A DNA stretch of 64,000 bases from Saccharothrix syringae (GCF_009498035.1 NZ_CP034550.1:5704001-5768000); one strand, 5' to 3'; shown: positions 1 through 8,934, numbered from the stretch's first letter. Numbers and translations are program-made. The notes: a model not told the origin generated them from the sequence alone.

Positions 1-13
1 CACCGGTGACGGT

Positions 14-241
14 GTGCGGGAGGTCCTGCTCGACCACCTGGAGGCCCGGATCAAGGTCCGGGTGGCGGCCGACCACGACCTGCTGGCCACCGGCCTGGTG
101 ACCTCGATGTTCGCCATGGAGCTGATCGTCTACCTGGAGCAGTCCTTCGGGGTGGAGGTCGTGGGCGACGACCTGCGGATGGACAACTTCCGGTCCGTCG
201 ACTCGATGACCGGGCTCGTGCTGCGGCTGCGCGGTGCGTGA
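14..241 (+). CDS. fkbJ: Acyl carrier protein, methoxymalonyl-ACP type
   Basis: Small discrete acyl carrier protein of about 75 residues. Seen: the motif TGLVTSMFAMELIVYLE, whose serine (about residue 31 from this GTG) is where the 4'-phosphopantetheine arm would attach, inside a four-helix ACP-like sequence. In FK520 and ansamitocin type clusters such an ACP carries the glyceryl unit that becomes methoxymalonyl-ACP. Its stop overlaps the start of the acyl-CoA dehydrogenase by 8 bases, so the two are translationally coupled. The reading frame stays open to the left edge of the window, so the true start may lie outside. FkbK- and FkbG-like partners would be expected upstream, out of view. Confidence 0.85.
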   Translation: MREVLLDHLEARIKVRVAADHDLLATGLVTSMFAMELIVYLEQSFGVEVVGDDLRMDNFRSVDSMTGLVLRLRGA

Positions 242-1340
242 GCCGGACGCCGACGGGCGGGCGTTGGTCGACGCCCTCGTCGGGGACCGGGCGCGGGCGT
301 GGGACCTCGCGGGCGAGCTGCCCGGGGAGGTCCTGCGCGAGCTGGGTGCGCAGGGCCTGCTGTGCGCGCAGGTGGGTCCCGAGCACGGCGGGCCGGGCGC
401 GACCAGCCTGGCCAACGGCGAGTTCACCGCGCACGTGGGCTCCCGGTGCAGCTCGCTGCGCAGCGTGATGACCTCGCAGGGCATGGCGGCGTGGACGATC
501 GAGCGCTTCGGCGACGAGGGGCAGCGGCGGACCTGGCTGCCGGCGCTGACCGGCGGGCAGCTGGCCGCGGTGGCCATGAGCGAGGCCGGGGCGGGCAGCG
601 ACCTGTCGGCGATGGGCACGGTGATCGAGCGCGACGGGGACGAGGTCGTCGTCACCGGGCGGAAGAAGTGGATCACCGCGGCGGCCTACGCCGACCTCGT
701 GGCGGTCTTCGGCCGGTACGGCGACGGCGCCGCCGTGGTGGTGGTGCCCACGACGGCGCCGGGTGTCCGCGTCGAGCGGGTGCCCGACCCGCTGGGCTGC
801 CGGGCCGCCGGGCACGCCGACGTGGTGCTGGACGGGGTGCGGCTGGACGCGGGCGCGGTGCTGCGCGGGGCCGGGAACCCGGTGTCGCTGCTGGTGACCG
901 CGGCGCTGGCCTACGGGCGGTTCTCCGTGGCGTGGGGTTGCGTCGGCATCCTGCGCGCCTGCCTGGAGGCGGCGGTGGCGCACGCCCGGTCGCGCGAGCA
1001 GTTCGGCCGGCCGATCGCCGGGCACCAGTTGGTGGCCGGGCACCTGGCCGAGCTGTACGCGGCCGAGCAGGTCGCCACCCGCGCCTGCGAGCACGCCAGC
1101 CGCTGCTGGGACGCGGGGTCGCCGGAGGTGGTGGTGGCCACCGTGCTGGCCAAGCACGTCGGCGCGGAGCACGCCGCGCGCGGCGCCGCCTCGGCCGTGC
1201 AGGTGCTGGCCTCCGCCGGCGCCTCGGACGGCCACGTGGTGGCGCGCGCGTACCGGGACGCGAAGCTGATGGAGATCATCGAGGGCAGCAGCGAGATCTG
1301 CCGACTGATCCTGGCCGACCACGCCGGTCGCGGGCGATGA
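234..1340 (+). CDS. fkbI: Acyl-CoA/ACP dehydrogenase, FkbI-like
   Basis: A 368-residue flavin-dependent dehydrogenase, the usual length of the acyl-CoA dehydrogenase fold. Seen: the N-terminal helical domain, the middle beta-domain signature MSEAGAGSDLSAM, and the C-terminal region with SREQFGRPI and a terminal EGSSEICRLI segment, all typical of the family. In methoxymalonyl-ACP pathways FkbI oxidises the hydroxymalonyl or glyceryl precursor bound to the discrete ACP. The GTG start overlaps the ACP stop. Its position between an ACP and an FkbH homologue is what fixes the specific role; the sequence alone would only say acyl-CoA dehydrogenase. Confidence 0.85.
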   Translation: MREPDADGRALVDALVGDRARAWDLAGELPGEVLRELGAQGLLCAQVGPEHGGPGATSLANGEFTAHVGSRCSSLRSVMTSQGMAAWTIERFGDEGQRRTWLPALTGGQLAAVAMSEAGAGSDLSAMGTVIERDGDEVVVTGRKKWITAAAYADLVAVFGRYGDGAAVVVVPTTAPGVRVERVPDPLGCRAAGHADVVLDGVRLDAGAVLRGAGNPVSLLVTAALAYGRFSVAWGCVGILRACLEAAVAHARSREQFGRPIAGHQLVAGHLAELYAAEQVATRACEHASRCWDAGSPEVVVATVLAKHVGAEHAARGAASAVQVLASAGASDGHVVARAYRDAKLMEIIEGSSEICRLILADHAGRGR

Positions 1341-1374
1341 GCCCCCGGGTGGCGGCCGAACGGGGGGATGGACC

Positions 1375-2466
1375 GTGACCGACCGACCGACGCCGGTGAA
1401 GTGCCTGGTGTGGGACCTGGACAACACGCTCTGGCGCGGCACCCTGCTGGAGGACGGGCGGGTCGACCTGGTCGAGGGCGTCCGCGAGGTCGTCCTGGCC
1501 CTGGACGCCCGCGGCGTCCTGCAGTCCGTGGCCAGCAGGAACGACCACGACCTGGCGTGGGCGAAGCTGGAGGAGCTGGGCCTGGCGGAGTACTTCGTGC
1601 TGCCGCACATCAACTGGGGCCGCAAGTCGGACTCGGTGCTGGCGGTGGCCGAGAGGCTGCGGTTCGCGCAGGACACCATCGCCTTCGTCGACGACCAGCC
1701 GGCCGAACGCGCCGAGGTCGCCTCGCGCGCGCCCGCGGTGCGGTGCTACCGGGCCGAGGACGCGCTGTCGCTGCCGGACCGGCCCGAGTTCAGCCCCGCC
1801 GCGGTCACCGCGGACTCGCGGCGGCGGCGGGAGATGTACCAGGCAGGTTTCCGCCGCGAGGCCGCGCAGGAGGCGTTCACCGGCCCGGACGCCGAGTTCC
1901 TGCGCTCGCTGCGGCTGTGGATGCGCATCGAGCGGGCCGACGGGGAGCGGTTGTCGCGCGTGTCGGAGCTGACGCTGCGCACCAGCCAGATGAACGCCAC
2001 GGGGGTGTACTACTCCGACGCCGACCTGCGGGCCCTGGTGGCCGACCCGCGGCACGAGGTGCTGGTGGTCGGCATGGGCGACCGGTTCGGCCCCCACGGC
2101 GCGGTGGGCGTGGTGCTGCTGGAGGTCGGGGCCGGGTACTGGCACCTGAAGCTGCTGGCCACCTCCTGCCGGGTGGTGTCCTTCGGCGCGGGCGGGACGG
2201 TCCTGGCCTGGCTGGGCGACCAGGCCGCCCTGGCGGGTGTCCACCTGGTCGCGGACTTCCGCCGCACCGCGCGCAACCGGGTGATGGAGGTGGCCTACCG
2301 CTTCGCCGGGTACACCGGGGAGTCCTGCGCCTGCCTGGCGGCCGTCGCACCGGCCGCGGTGGAGGGGGTCGAGCGGCTGCACCTGGTGCCGGCGCGGTGG
2401 CAACCGCCCGACACGATCACCCTGACCGCGCCGCCGCTGGCGGTCGAGCGCTCCGCGGTCGGCTGA
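1375..2466 (+). CDS. fkbH: FkbH-like HAD enzyme, glyceryl-ACP forming
   Basis: A 363-residue FkbH family protein. Seen: the HAD-superfamily motif LVWDLDNTLWRG near residue 12, with its two aspartates, and a C-terminal half with the GNAT-like fold typical of FkbH (segments LRTSQMNATG and GDRFGPHGAVGVV). FkbH homologues take 1,3-bisphosphoglycerate, dephosphorylate it and load glyceryl on the ACP, the first step to methoxymalonyl-ACP or to tetronate C3 units. The presence of FkbI and FkbJ here favours methoxymalonyl. The GTG start has a G-rich Shine-Dalgarno a few bases upstream and follows the dehydrogenase stop by 34 bases, consistent with one operon. Confidence 0.92.
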   Translation: MTDRPTPVKCLVWDLDNTLWRGTLLEDGRVDLVEGVREVVLALDARGVLQSVASRNDHDLAWAKLEELGLAEYFVLPHINWGRKSDSVLAVAERLRFAQDTIAFVDDQPAERAEVASRAPAVRCYRAEDALSLPDRPEFSPAAVTADSRRRREMYQAGFRREAAQEAFTGPDAEFLRSLRLWMRIERADGERLSRVSELTLRTSQMNATGVYYSDADLRALVADPRHEVLVVGMGDRFGPHGAVGVVLLEVGAGYWHLKLLATSCRVVSFGAGGTVLAWLGDQAALAGVHLVADFRRTARNRVMEVAYRFAGYTGESCACLAAVAPAAVEGVERLHLVPARWQPPDTITLTAPPLAVERSAVG

Positions 2467-2514
2467 GCCCCGGTCCGGCGGTGCGGTGGTCGGGCGGGTG
2501 CGGCGGGTGGCGGC

Positions 2515-2520
2515 TAGGGT
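2515..2520 (+). promoter_or_regulatory. -10 box TAGGGT for a leaderless transcript
   Basis: TAGGGT ends exactly six bases before the GTG of the SDR gene and there is no Shine-Dalgarno, the arrangement expected for leaderless actinobacterial mRNAs. It suggests that the SDR has its own promoter and is not only read from the fkbJIH operon. The -35 region was not recognised. Confidence 0.55.
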
Positions 2521-2526
2521 CGCCGG

Positions 2527-3309
2527 GTGGACGTGGCGGTGGTGACGGGGGCGGCGCGCGGGTTCGGGCTGGAGATCGCGCGGCGGTTGCGGGGGCGCGG
2601 GTTCTCGGTGCTGCTGACCGATGTCGACGACGCGGTGGTGCCGGTGGCGGAGGGCCTGGGCGGGCACGGGGTGGTGGCCGACGTGCGGGACCCGGCGGCG
2701 CACCGGGAGGTCGCCGCGCGGGCCGCGGCGCTGGGGCGGCTGGTGCTGTGGGTGAACAACGCGGGCGTGCTGGCGACGGGGCCCGCGTGGGAGCACGACG
2801 ACGCCGCGGTGCGGCGGTTGGTCGAGGTCAACGTGCTGGGCGTGGTGCACGGCAGCCGGGTGGCGGTGGAGGCGATGCGCGGGCACGGGGGCACGGTGCT
2901 CAACGTGTCGTCGATGTCGGCGCTGGGGCCGGTGCCGGGGTTGGCGGTGTACGCGGCGTGCAAGGCGGCGGTGCTGAACTTCGGGTTGAGCCTGGAGGGC
3001 GACCTGCGGCGGGAGGGGGTGCCGGTGCGGGTGCTCACGTGCTGCCCGGACGCGGCGGACACCGACATGGTGCGCGGGGTCCGGTCCGACCCGGACTCGG
3101 CGATCCTGTTCTCCTCGGCGGGCGGGCTGCTGTCGGCGGCGCGGGTGGCGGAGCGGGCCGTGGGGATGCTGGACGGGCGGCGGCTGGTGCGGGCGCTGCC
3201 GGCGCACCGGGCGGTGATGGCCCGGGCGGGTGCGGTGCTGCCGTCGGTGGGGTTGCGGGCGATCGCGGTGCTGCGCCGGCTGGGCGAGCGGCGCCGCGCC
3301 GGGCGGTGA
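2527..3309 (+). CDS. Short-chain dehydrogenase/reductase
   Basis: A 260-residue classical SDR. Seen: the Rossmann glycine motif TGAARGFG near residue 7, the VNNAGVL structural motif, the serine in NVSSMSALG and the catalytic YAACK pair. Cofactor choice is not certain; DVDD after strand 2 points to NAD(H). The substrate is unknown. The gene lies 60 bases behind fkbH on the same strand but with its own apparent leaderless promoter, so membership in the polyketide cluster is possible and not proven. The C-terminal extension is rich in Arg, unlike a membrane anchor. Confidence 0.85.
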   Translation: MDVAVVTGAARGFGLEIARRLRGRGFSVLLTDVDDAVVPVAEGLGGHGVVADVRDPAAHREVAARAAALGRLVLWVNNAGVLATGPAWEHDDAAVRRLVEVNVLGVVHGSRVAVEAMRGHGGTVLNVSSMSALGPVPGLAVYAACKAAVLNFGLSLEGDLRREGVPVRVLTCCPDAADTDMVRGVRSDPDSAILFSSAGGLLSAARVAERAVGMLDGRRLVRALPAHRAVMARAGAVLPSVGLRAIAVLRRLGERRRAGR

Positions 3310-3440
3310 CCGGCGGACCGGAAGGCACGCGTCACCCGATCGGCGGACGTGAACCGGGCCGCTCATGGACGCGGCGTCACCGGGCACCCCGGTGGCGGCA
3401 CCCGGTGGTGTCCTCTCCCGACAGCACGGAGGTGATCCGC

Positions 3441-3917
3441 GTGAGCAGGCACGACACGACGGGGCGGCGGCAGTTCCACGTCGACGTCGCCGGGGAACCG
3501 GCCCGCGCGCAGGGCGTGCGGCGACAGGTGCCGGTCCGCGCCCTGCACTCCGAAGTGGCCCCGGTGCGGCAACTGGGCGCCGGCGTGGTGCGCATGCCGG
3601 CCGGGCACCACACCAAGCCGCACGTCCACCCCCGGTCCGAGATCGTCGTCCACGTGTGCAGCGGCGTGGCGGCCTCGCTGTGCGGGCCCGAGCTGCGGCC
3701 CGTGCCGCACCGGCCCGGCTCGGTGGTGTGGATGCCGCCGGGGCTCCCGCACGTCGCGGTCAACCTCGACGACACCGACGACCTCGTCGCCTTCGAGGTC
3801 CGCGCCGACCCCACGTTCGAGCGGGACACCACCCTGTGCCCCGACCTCGACCGGCCGGCCGAGGAGCGGGTCCGCCGACTCCGGCACGACCACCCCGCCG
3901 CCGGGCGGCACCGCTGA
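3441..3917 (+). CDS. Small cupin-domain protein
   Basis: A 158-residue protein whose middle holds a single cupin motif 1: HTKPHVHPRSEIV, with the histidines and glutamate that normally bind a divalent metal. Cupin motif 2 appears as PPGLPHVAVN with its histidine. Such small cupins can be isomerases, dioxygenases or sensors; the substrate cannot be told. The GTG at 3441 is chosen because GGAGG lies eight bases upstream; an in-frame GTG at 3432 falls inside that ribosome site and is rejected. It runs in the same direction as the SDR, 131 bases downstream, and ends facing the NB-ARC regulator. Confidence 0.78.
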   Translation: MSRHDTTGRRQFHVDVAGEPARAQGVRRQVPVRALHSEVAPVRQLGAGVVRMPAGHHTKPHVHPRSEIVVHVCSGVAASLCGPELRPVPHRPGSVVWMPPGLPHVAVNLDDTDDLVAFEVRADPTFERDTTLCPDLDRPAEERVRRLRHDHPAAGRHR

Positions 3918-3939
3918 GCACCCGCCGCCGGGCGGCGGG

Positions 3940-6312
3940 TCAGCGGGCGAGCTTGGCGCGGATGGCGTCGACCCGCTCGGCCGGTCCGACGCGTTCGAGC
4001 AGGTCGGCCGCTCGCCGCCAGGTGTGCCGGGCGGCGTCGAGGTCGCCCGCGGCGGCGACGACGTCGCCGAGCTGGTCGAGGGTCAGGCCCTCCTCGGGCC
4101 GGTTGCCGGTCTCCCGGTACAACCGGGCCGCCTCCTGGTAGAAGGCGCGGGCCTGGTCGTGGTCGCGCAGCTGGTGGTAGGCGTGGCCGAGGCTGTCGAG
4201 GGTGTCGGCGGCGCCGTCGCGGTCGCCCAGGCCCAGTTGCAGGGCGAGGGCCTCGCGGCAGTGGTCGACGGCCTCGCGGTGGCGCCCCTGCCGGCCGAGC
4301 GTCCAGCCGATGCTGTTGAGCGCCTTGGCCTGCCCGGCGCGGTGGTCGGCGGCCCGGTAGTCGTCCAGGGCCGACCGGGCGTGGCGCAGGGCCTCGGCGT
4401 GGCGGCCGGCGTGGTCGCAGACCTCGGCGAGGTTGAGCCGGGTGTGGGCCTGGCCGACCCGGTCGTCGAGGTCGGCGTAGCGCTCCAGGGCCTGCCGGAG
4501 CTGGTCGAGGGCCTCGTCCTCGCGGTCGAGCCGCAGGTAGGCGCGGGCCACGCCGCGGTGGGCCTGGGCCTGGTCGCGGCGGTCGCCGCCGCGCCGGGCG
4601 GCGCGCAGCGCGGTCTCCTCGGCGGCGACCCAGTCGGGCCAGTACCCGGCGCGGTAGAGGTAGGCCGACAGCGCCCGGGCCAGGCGGTGCACGTGCGCCT
4701 CGAAGCCGGGGTGCTCGCGGGCGAGCAGCGCCAGCAGCACCCGGCGCTCGGCGGCGAACCAGGCCAGGGCCCCTTCGGTGTCGGCCGGCTGTTCCGGGGC
4801 GGAGCCGGGCGCGGGTTCGGGCAGGTCGAGCGCCGCCCGGTAGGGGTCGAGCAGGCGGGAGGCGCGGTCGGCGGTGCGCAGGTAGTGGTCGAGCAGCCGG
4901 TGGGTGGCCGCCGCGCGGCCCTCGGCCCCGTCCTGGTCCTCGGCCAGTTCCTCGGCGTAGGCGCGGAGCAGGTCGTGGCAGGCGAAGCGGCCGGGCCGGT
5001 GCTCGGTGAGCAGGTGCGCGTCGGCCAGCTCGCGCAGCAGCCGGCGCGCCTCGCGGGTCCCGGTGGCGGCCAGGCCGGCCGCGGCGGCGGTGCCGACGTC
5101 GGGACCGGGGTGGTGGCCCAGCAGCCGGAACAGGCGGGCGGTGGCGGGGTCGAGGGCGCGGTAGGACCAGGAGAACACCGTCCGCACGTCCACCGCCCGG
5201 TCGGTGCCGGCGAAGGCGTCCAGGCCGCGGCCCGCGGTGAGCTCGGCGGCCAGGTCCGCCAGCGGGAAGTCGGGGTGGCAGGCGGCGCGGGCGGCCACGA
5301 TCGCCAGCCCCAGGGGCAACCCGGCGCAGGCCGCGGTGATCCGGTCCGCGGCGTCGGGTTCGGCGTGCACGCGGTGCGGCCCGACGCGGTCGGCGAGCAC
5401 GGTGCGGGCCTCGGCCGGGGTCAGCGGGTCCAGGCGCAGCGGGTGGGCACCCTCGACGGCGACCAGGCCGGCCAGCCGGTCGCGGCTGGTGACCAGGACC
5501 AGGCAGCCCGCCGAACCGGGCAGCAGGGGGCGGACCTGCTCGGCGTCGCGCGCGTCGTCCAGCAGCACCAGCACCCGCCGACCGGCGAGCAGGCTGCGGT
5601 ACAGGCCGGTCTGCCCGTCGAGGGTCGTGGGCACCTCCGGCGGTGGCACGGCGAAGGCGTCGAGCAGGACGCGCACCGCCTCGGTCGGCGTCAGCGGCGC
5701 GCCGGGGCCGTAGCCGCGCAGGTTGACGTAGAGGTGGCCGTCGGGGAAGCGGTCCGCGGCGCGGCGGGCCCAGTGCAGCGCCAGGGCGGTCTTGCCGATG
5801 CCGGCCGTGCCGCCCAGCGCCGAGACCACCACCGTGCCGCCCGGCGCGCCGACCTGCTCGGCGACGCGGTCCAGCACGGCGAGTTCGGCCTGCCGCCCGG
5901 CGAAGTGGCGCGGCGCGGCGGGCAACTGCCTGGGCACCGCGGCGGGGACGTGCCGCTCCAGCCCGGCGCGGGCGGAGGCCGCCAGCCGGCCCGCGGCGTT
6001 GGCGCCGTCGACCGCGCGCAGCATCCGCAGGTGCCGATCGGCCCAGCGGTCCGGGTCGGCCACCTCCGGGGGCAGCGGCGCGCCGAGCTGCCCGGCGTGG
6101 GCGGCGCAGGCGGTGACGAACGAGGCGACGAACTCCCACTCCGGCAGCGAGCGGGCGTTGAGCTTGTCGCTGATGGTGGAGCGCGGCAGCGGGTGGTCCA
6201 GGTCGGCGGTCAACGCCGCCAGCCGGTTGAGCGACGGGTCCCCCGCGAGCCTGCGCAGCCGCTTGAGCTCGTCGACGAACCGGGTGATCGCCGTGCGACC
6301 GGCTTCGGTCAT
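3940..6312 (-). CDS. HTH-NB-ARC-TPR regulator (STAND ATPase)
   Basis: A 790-residue signal-transduction ATPase. Seen in order: an N-terminal cryptic helix-turn-helix-like segment (about residues 1-75, with STISDKLNARSLPEWEF), a linker, the NB-ARC P-loop GGTAGIGKT at about 167-175, Walker B VLVLLDDA, the sensor-like LVTSRDRLAGL, a winged-helix region, then a long Ala-rich C-terminal half of tetratricopeptide-like repeats. Proteins of this design act as ATP-switched transcription regulators, often beside secondary-metabolite genes in actinomycetes. ATG is preceded by GAGAGG. It lies next to the polyketide cluster edge and could regulate it, which is inference. It lacks the N-terminal SARP DNA-binding domain of AfsR. 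Confidence 0.85.
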   Translation of the reverse strand: MTEAGRTAITRFVDELKRLRRLAGDPSLNRLAALTADLDHPLPRSTISDKLNARSLPEWEFVASFVTACAAHAGQLGAPLPPEVADPDRWADRHLRMLRAVDGANAAGRLAASARAGLERHVPAAVPRQLPAAPRHFAGRQAELAVLDRVAEQVGAPGGTVVVSALGGTAGIGKTALALHWARRAADRFPDGHLYVNLRGYGPGAPLTPTEAVRVLLDAFAVPPPEVPTTLDGQTGLYRSLLAGRRVLVLLDDARDAEQVRPLLPGSAGCLVLVTSRDRLAGLVAVEGAHPLRLDPLTPAEARTVLADRVGPHRVHAEPDAADRITAACAGLPLGLAIVAARAACHPDFPLADLAAELTAGRGLDAFAGTDRAVDVRTVFSWSYRALDPATARLFRLLGHHPGPDVGTAAAAGLAATGTREARRLLRELADAHLLTEHRPGRFACHDLLRAYAEELAEDQDGAEGRAAATHRLLDHYLRTADRASRLLDPYRAALDLPEPAPGSAPEQPADTEGALAWFAAERRVLLALLAREHPGFEAHVHRLARALSAYLYRAGYWPDWVAAEETALRAARRGGDRRDQAQAHRGVARAYLRLDREDEALDQLRQALERYADLDDRVGQAHTRLNLAEVCDHAGRHAEALRHARSALDDYRAADHRAGQAKALNSIGWTLGRQGRHREAVDHCREALALQLGLGDRDGAADTLDSLGHAYHQLRDHDQARAFYQEAARLYRETGNRPEEGLTLDQLGDVVAAAGDLDAARHTWRRAADLLERVGPAERVDAIRAKLAR

Positions 6313-6856
6313 CGCCCGTGCCTCTCCGCTCGGCCGGGGGCATCCCCGGACAGCCCGGACACCGCGGCCAATCTACCGCCGGCACGCTGCACCGTCCGGC
6401 GTCTCAACCGGTTCGCCGTCCGGGATCCGGCCGTCCGGCGCCGGCGCCCGGCACGGTTTCCGGCGGATCGACCGGACAGGCGGGAGGCACGGCATGGGGC
6501 GTGGGAAGTCACCGCGGGTAGCGACCCCGACGGGGCCGGCCGTGGTGCCGGCGGCCGGGGCGGTCACCGCGACCGGCGGGGTGTCCGGCGGTTCCCCGAC
6601 GGATTCGCAGGCGGATTCGCGGGCGGTCGACCGGGGACCTCGGCGTCGCCCCGCGTGGTCACGCCGCGGGCCACCGCGCGACCGGGGGGATCAGCCGGGA
6701 CCGCGGTGCACGGCGTGGAGAGCCGGATCGCGCTGACCACCACGGCGGCGCCGTCCACCACGTCGGGCAGTTCGGGCGCGCCGGGGAACGGGGCGGCCGC
6801 CGAGGACTGGCGGCCCCGGGCGCACGTCATCCGCTCGAACCGAGGGGCCTGGGGGT
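6313..6856. other. Gene-free region upstream of the NB-ARC regulator
   Basis: About 540 bases with no convincing coding sequence on either strand: open frames here have skewed Arg/Pro/Gly composition and no good ribosome site. The right-hand part near the regulator must hold its promoter, which I could not pinpoint. A short direct repeat of CGGATTCGC sits near 6602-6625. Confidence 0.5.
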
Positions 6857-6890
6857 GGGGGCGTTCCGGACCGCCGTCCGGAACGCCCCC
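6857..6890. terminator. Perfect 15-bp hairpin, likely terminator
   Basis: GGGGGCGTTCCGGAC pairs perfectly with its complement 6876-6890 around a four-base CGCC loop. It lies 120 bases beyond the stop of the primase-polymerase gene, which reads toward it, so it most likely ends that transcript. There is no T-run, as is usual for high-GC actinomycete terminators. Confidence 0.65.
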
Positions 6891-7010
6891 TTCGGTCAGG
6901 CGAGGAAGGGCAGGGCGGAACCGATGGAGGCGTCTTGCCGCAGGACGGTGTCGGGATTCACCCGCCCATTGTGCAGCCTTTTACCTGCATGTTGTCGACC
7001 GAATTTCCCC

Positions 7011-7832
7011 TCAGCGCAACACCCTCGGACGACGACGCCCCAACGCGATGCCGTTGTCGACGTGGTGCAGGGCCTCGCGCTCGCTCCACCCCTCCACACC
7101 GTTGTGCCCCGAAGCCGCGCCGAGCAGCAGGTCGACCGCCGTGCGCTCGTCCAACCACCCCGCACCCACCAACTCACCCACCCGACAGGCGGCCGTGAAC
7201 ACCACGTGCGCGCGAACCCCGGGACGAGCCCCGCGCACCCGGTCCAGCTCACCGGCCAACACCGCATCGCGATAAGCACCGACCCGACGTGGCGACGGGC
7301 GCTGGACCGGAACGACGAGATCCTCGGGCGGCGGCGGGGCCAGCAACTCGACCAACCACCCCGGCACCGGCGCCACGGGCAGGTCGCGCAACACCCGGTA
7401 GCGACCCCGCCCCACCCGGGAACCGGCCGCCACCACATAACCACCGACACCCCGCGTGTCGACCTGCGGGGCGATCCTGCCCACCGTATTGCCCAACGGC
7501 ACCTCCGGCGCCACGAAATACCGGTGCTCTCCCCCACCCGCCGTCGCCACGGTGTAGGTGTCACGAGGATCCTCCGCACCGTGCTGCCACGCCCGCCGGG
7601 CGAACGCCTCACGCCCGTGCGGCAGGTCCAGGTCCACCACCAGCAGACCGGCCGCACCACAGGAAATCCCGATGTTCCAGGGCCGGCGGGCCCACCACGC
7701 CCGAACGCGGTCACGGTCCGTGGTGGCCTCGTGGTCCCACCCCCGCAGCGCCGGAACCTTCTCGTGCGGCCGCAACGGGAACACCGGCCACCCGCGCGCC
7801 GCCGCGTCCAACGCCTCCCGGTACCTGGTCAT
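7011..7832 (-). CDS. Primase-polymerase (bifunctional DNA primase/polymerase N-term family)
   Basis: A 273-residue stand-alone protein with a Prim-Pol domain. Seen: WPVFPLRPHEKVP near the N terminus, the metal-binding motif VVDLDLP, the histidine motif GGGEHRYFV, and VDTRGVGGYVVAAGS, the usual order of the archaeo-eukaryotic primase-like family common in phages, plasmids and actinomycete chromosomes. The ATG at 7832 is favoured because GGGGGA lies just upstream; longer in-frame extensions have non-coding composition. No helicase domain is attached. It may be a relic of an integrated element or a chromosomal repair primase; no integrase or attachment site was recognised nearby. Confidence 0.8.
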   Translation of the reverse strand: MTRYREALDAAARGWPVFPLRPHEKVPALRGWDHEATTDRDRVRAWWARRPWNIGISCGAAGLLVVDLDLPHGREAFARRAWQHGAEDPRDTYTVATAGGGEHRYFVAPEVPLGNTVGRIAPQVDTRGVGGYVVAAGSRVGRGRYRVLRDLPVAPVPGWLVELLAPPPPEDLVVPVQRPSPRRVGAYRDAVLAGELDRVRGARPGVRAHVVFTAACRVGELVGAGWLDERTAVDLLLGAASGHNGVEGWSEREALHHVDNGIALGRRRPRVLR

Positions 7833-7974
7833 GCCATCCCCCATCGACTCGGCGGCGGGGGAAGCACCGCACCACCCAGTGTGCACGAACGAACCACCCC
7901 ACGACACCGCCACCAGGAGGTGGAACGCCACACCACCCCGGCCCCGGGCTCGGACAACACGGAACGGGGCCCAC

Positions 7975-8214
7975 ATGACGCGCAAGACCCCCCGCGGCGG
8001 CACGCGCGTTCGTCGTGGCCTCGGCCCGGCACCTGTTCACCGACGACACCCTGCGCACCCACCCCACCACCGCCCCGGCGCACACCTCGCCGTCCTGGAG
8101 ACCGACGTGTCCCCGACCAGGCTGTTCACCCTGCCGGGACTCCGGATGACCAGCGCACCACGAGTGGCCTTCAAGCACGAGATCGCCGCGTACGCACTAC
8201 GCGTCGCCACGTAA
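7975..8214 (+). pseudogene. Possible remnant of a small gene
   Basis: Two protein-like stretches lie in different frames: one reading AFVVASARHLFTDDTLRT and, after about 80 bases, another ending in FKHEIAAYALRVAT before a stop at 8212-8214. Neither has a clear start, and joining them needs a frameshift near 8080. The second resembles the C terminus of a small cytosolic protein, family not recognised. This could also be chance open frame in GC-rich DNA. Confidence 0.25.
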
Positions 8215-8264
8215 CCCGCAGTTCATCCTTTCGGGGTGTGGCGACGCCGTCCGCCACGGACGGC
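8201..8264. repeat. Nested inverted repeats before the EF-hand gene
   Basis: GCGTCGCCAC (8201-8210) is repeated inverted at 8238-8247 with 27 bases between. Immediately after, GCCGTCCG and its complement form an 8-bp stem with a CCA loop at 8246-8264. They sit 30-90 bases ahead of the EF-hand start and could be an operator, a leader structure or a terminator for something upstream. Confidence 0.4.
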
Positions 8265-8291
8265 ATCCACCCTGTGGCACCGTGAACGACG

Positions 8292-8828
8292 ATGGTCACG
8301 GCACAAGGCGACCTGGTCGCGCGGTACGCACGCAGGCTGCGGCTGTTCGACGCCAACGCCGACGGGATCGTGCGCCGACGCGACGTGCTGGCCGCCGCCG
8401 AACGACTGGTCCACCGCTTCCGCCTCGACCCCGGCGCCATCGGCGCCGAACGCGTCCGATCCGCCTACGAAGTGCTCTCACTGGTGCTCGTCGCCGACTT
8501 CGGCGACCCCGCGCGCGACGAGGTCACCGGCACCGGCTTCGCCACGGCACTCGCCGCCGACCCCCGACGCACGGCCGAACTGGGACGGCGCATCGCCCAC
8601 GCCGACGCACTGGCCGTGCGCGAGTGCCTGCGCGGCATCGGCACGCAGGTCAAGGCCGAGCAGGTGGCCGAGGTCGTGATCGCCCTCGGCGCCCACCCGG
8701 GCGACCTCCCGGTCATCCAGCAGGCCCTCGAACACGACGGCACCCCGCTGCCCCTCGACGCGACCGAGCGGCTGTTCACCGCCTACTTCACCGGGTCCGG
8801 CGACCCGCGCCTGTACGGGCGGCTGTAG
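8292..8828 (+). CDS. EF-hand calcium-binding protein, calerythrin-like
   Basis: A 178-residue all-helical protein, the length of the calerythrin / sarcoplasmic calcium-binding family common in actinomycetes. Seen: one canonical EF-hand loop near the N terminus, DANADGIVRRRD, with acidic residues at positions 1, 5 and 12 and glycine at 6. Later loops (around DFGDPARDE and TGSGDPRL) are degenerate, so perhaps only one or two sites bind calcium. Cytosolic, with no signal peptide. Role unknown: calcium buffering or sensing. The ATG at 8292 is used; the GTG ten bases upstream is out of frame. Confidence 0.75.
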   Translation: MVTAQGDLVARYARRLRLFDANADGIVRRRDVLAAAERLVHRFRLDPGAIGAERVRSAYEVLSLVLVADFGDPARDEVTGTGFATALAADPRRTAELGRRIAHADALAVRECLRGIGTQVKAEQVAEVVIALGAHPGDLPVIQQALEHDGTPLPLDATERLFTAYFTGSGDPRLYGRL

Positions 8829-8934
8829 CCGAGGAGCCCCTGCCCGGGTGCGGGACCAGGCGGTCCCGCACAATGGTCCACAAAGGACTCGATCGTCCTG
8901 GCTGTTCTTCTTCGCCGACACCGACACGCCGTAG

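Noticed and set aside
51..1679. Very long open frame on the minus strand opposite fkbJ/fkbI
   Set aside because: Arg/Pro/His-rich translation typical of an antisense shadow in GC-rich DNA; the plus-strand genes have clear domains.
6494..6830. Small genes on either strand in the gap before the terminator hairpin
   Set aside because: No ribosome sites, biased composition and no recognisable domain.
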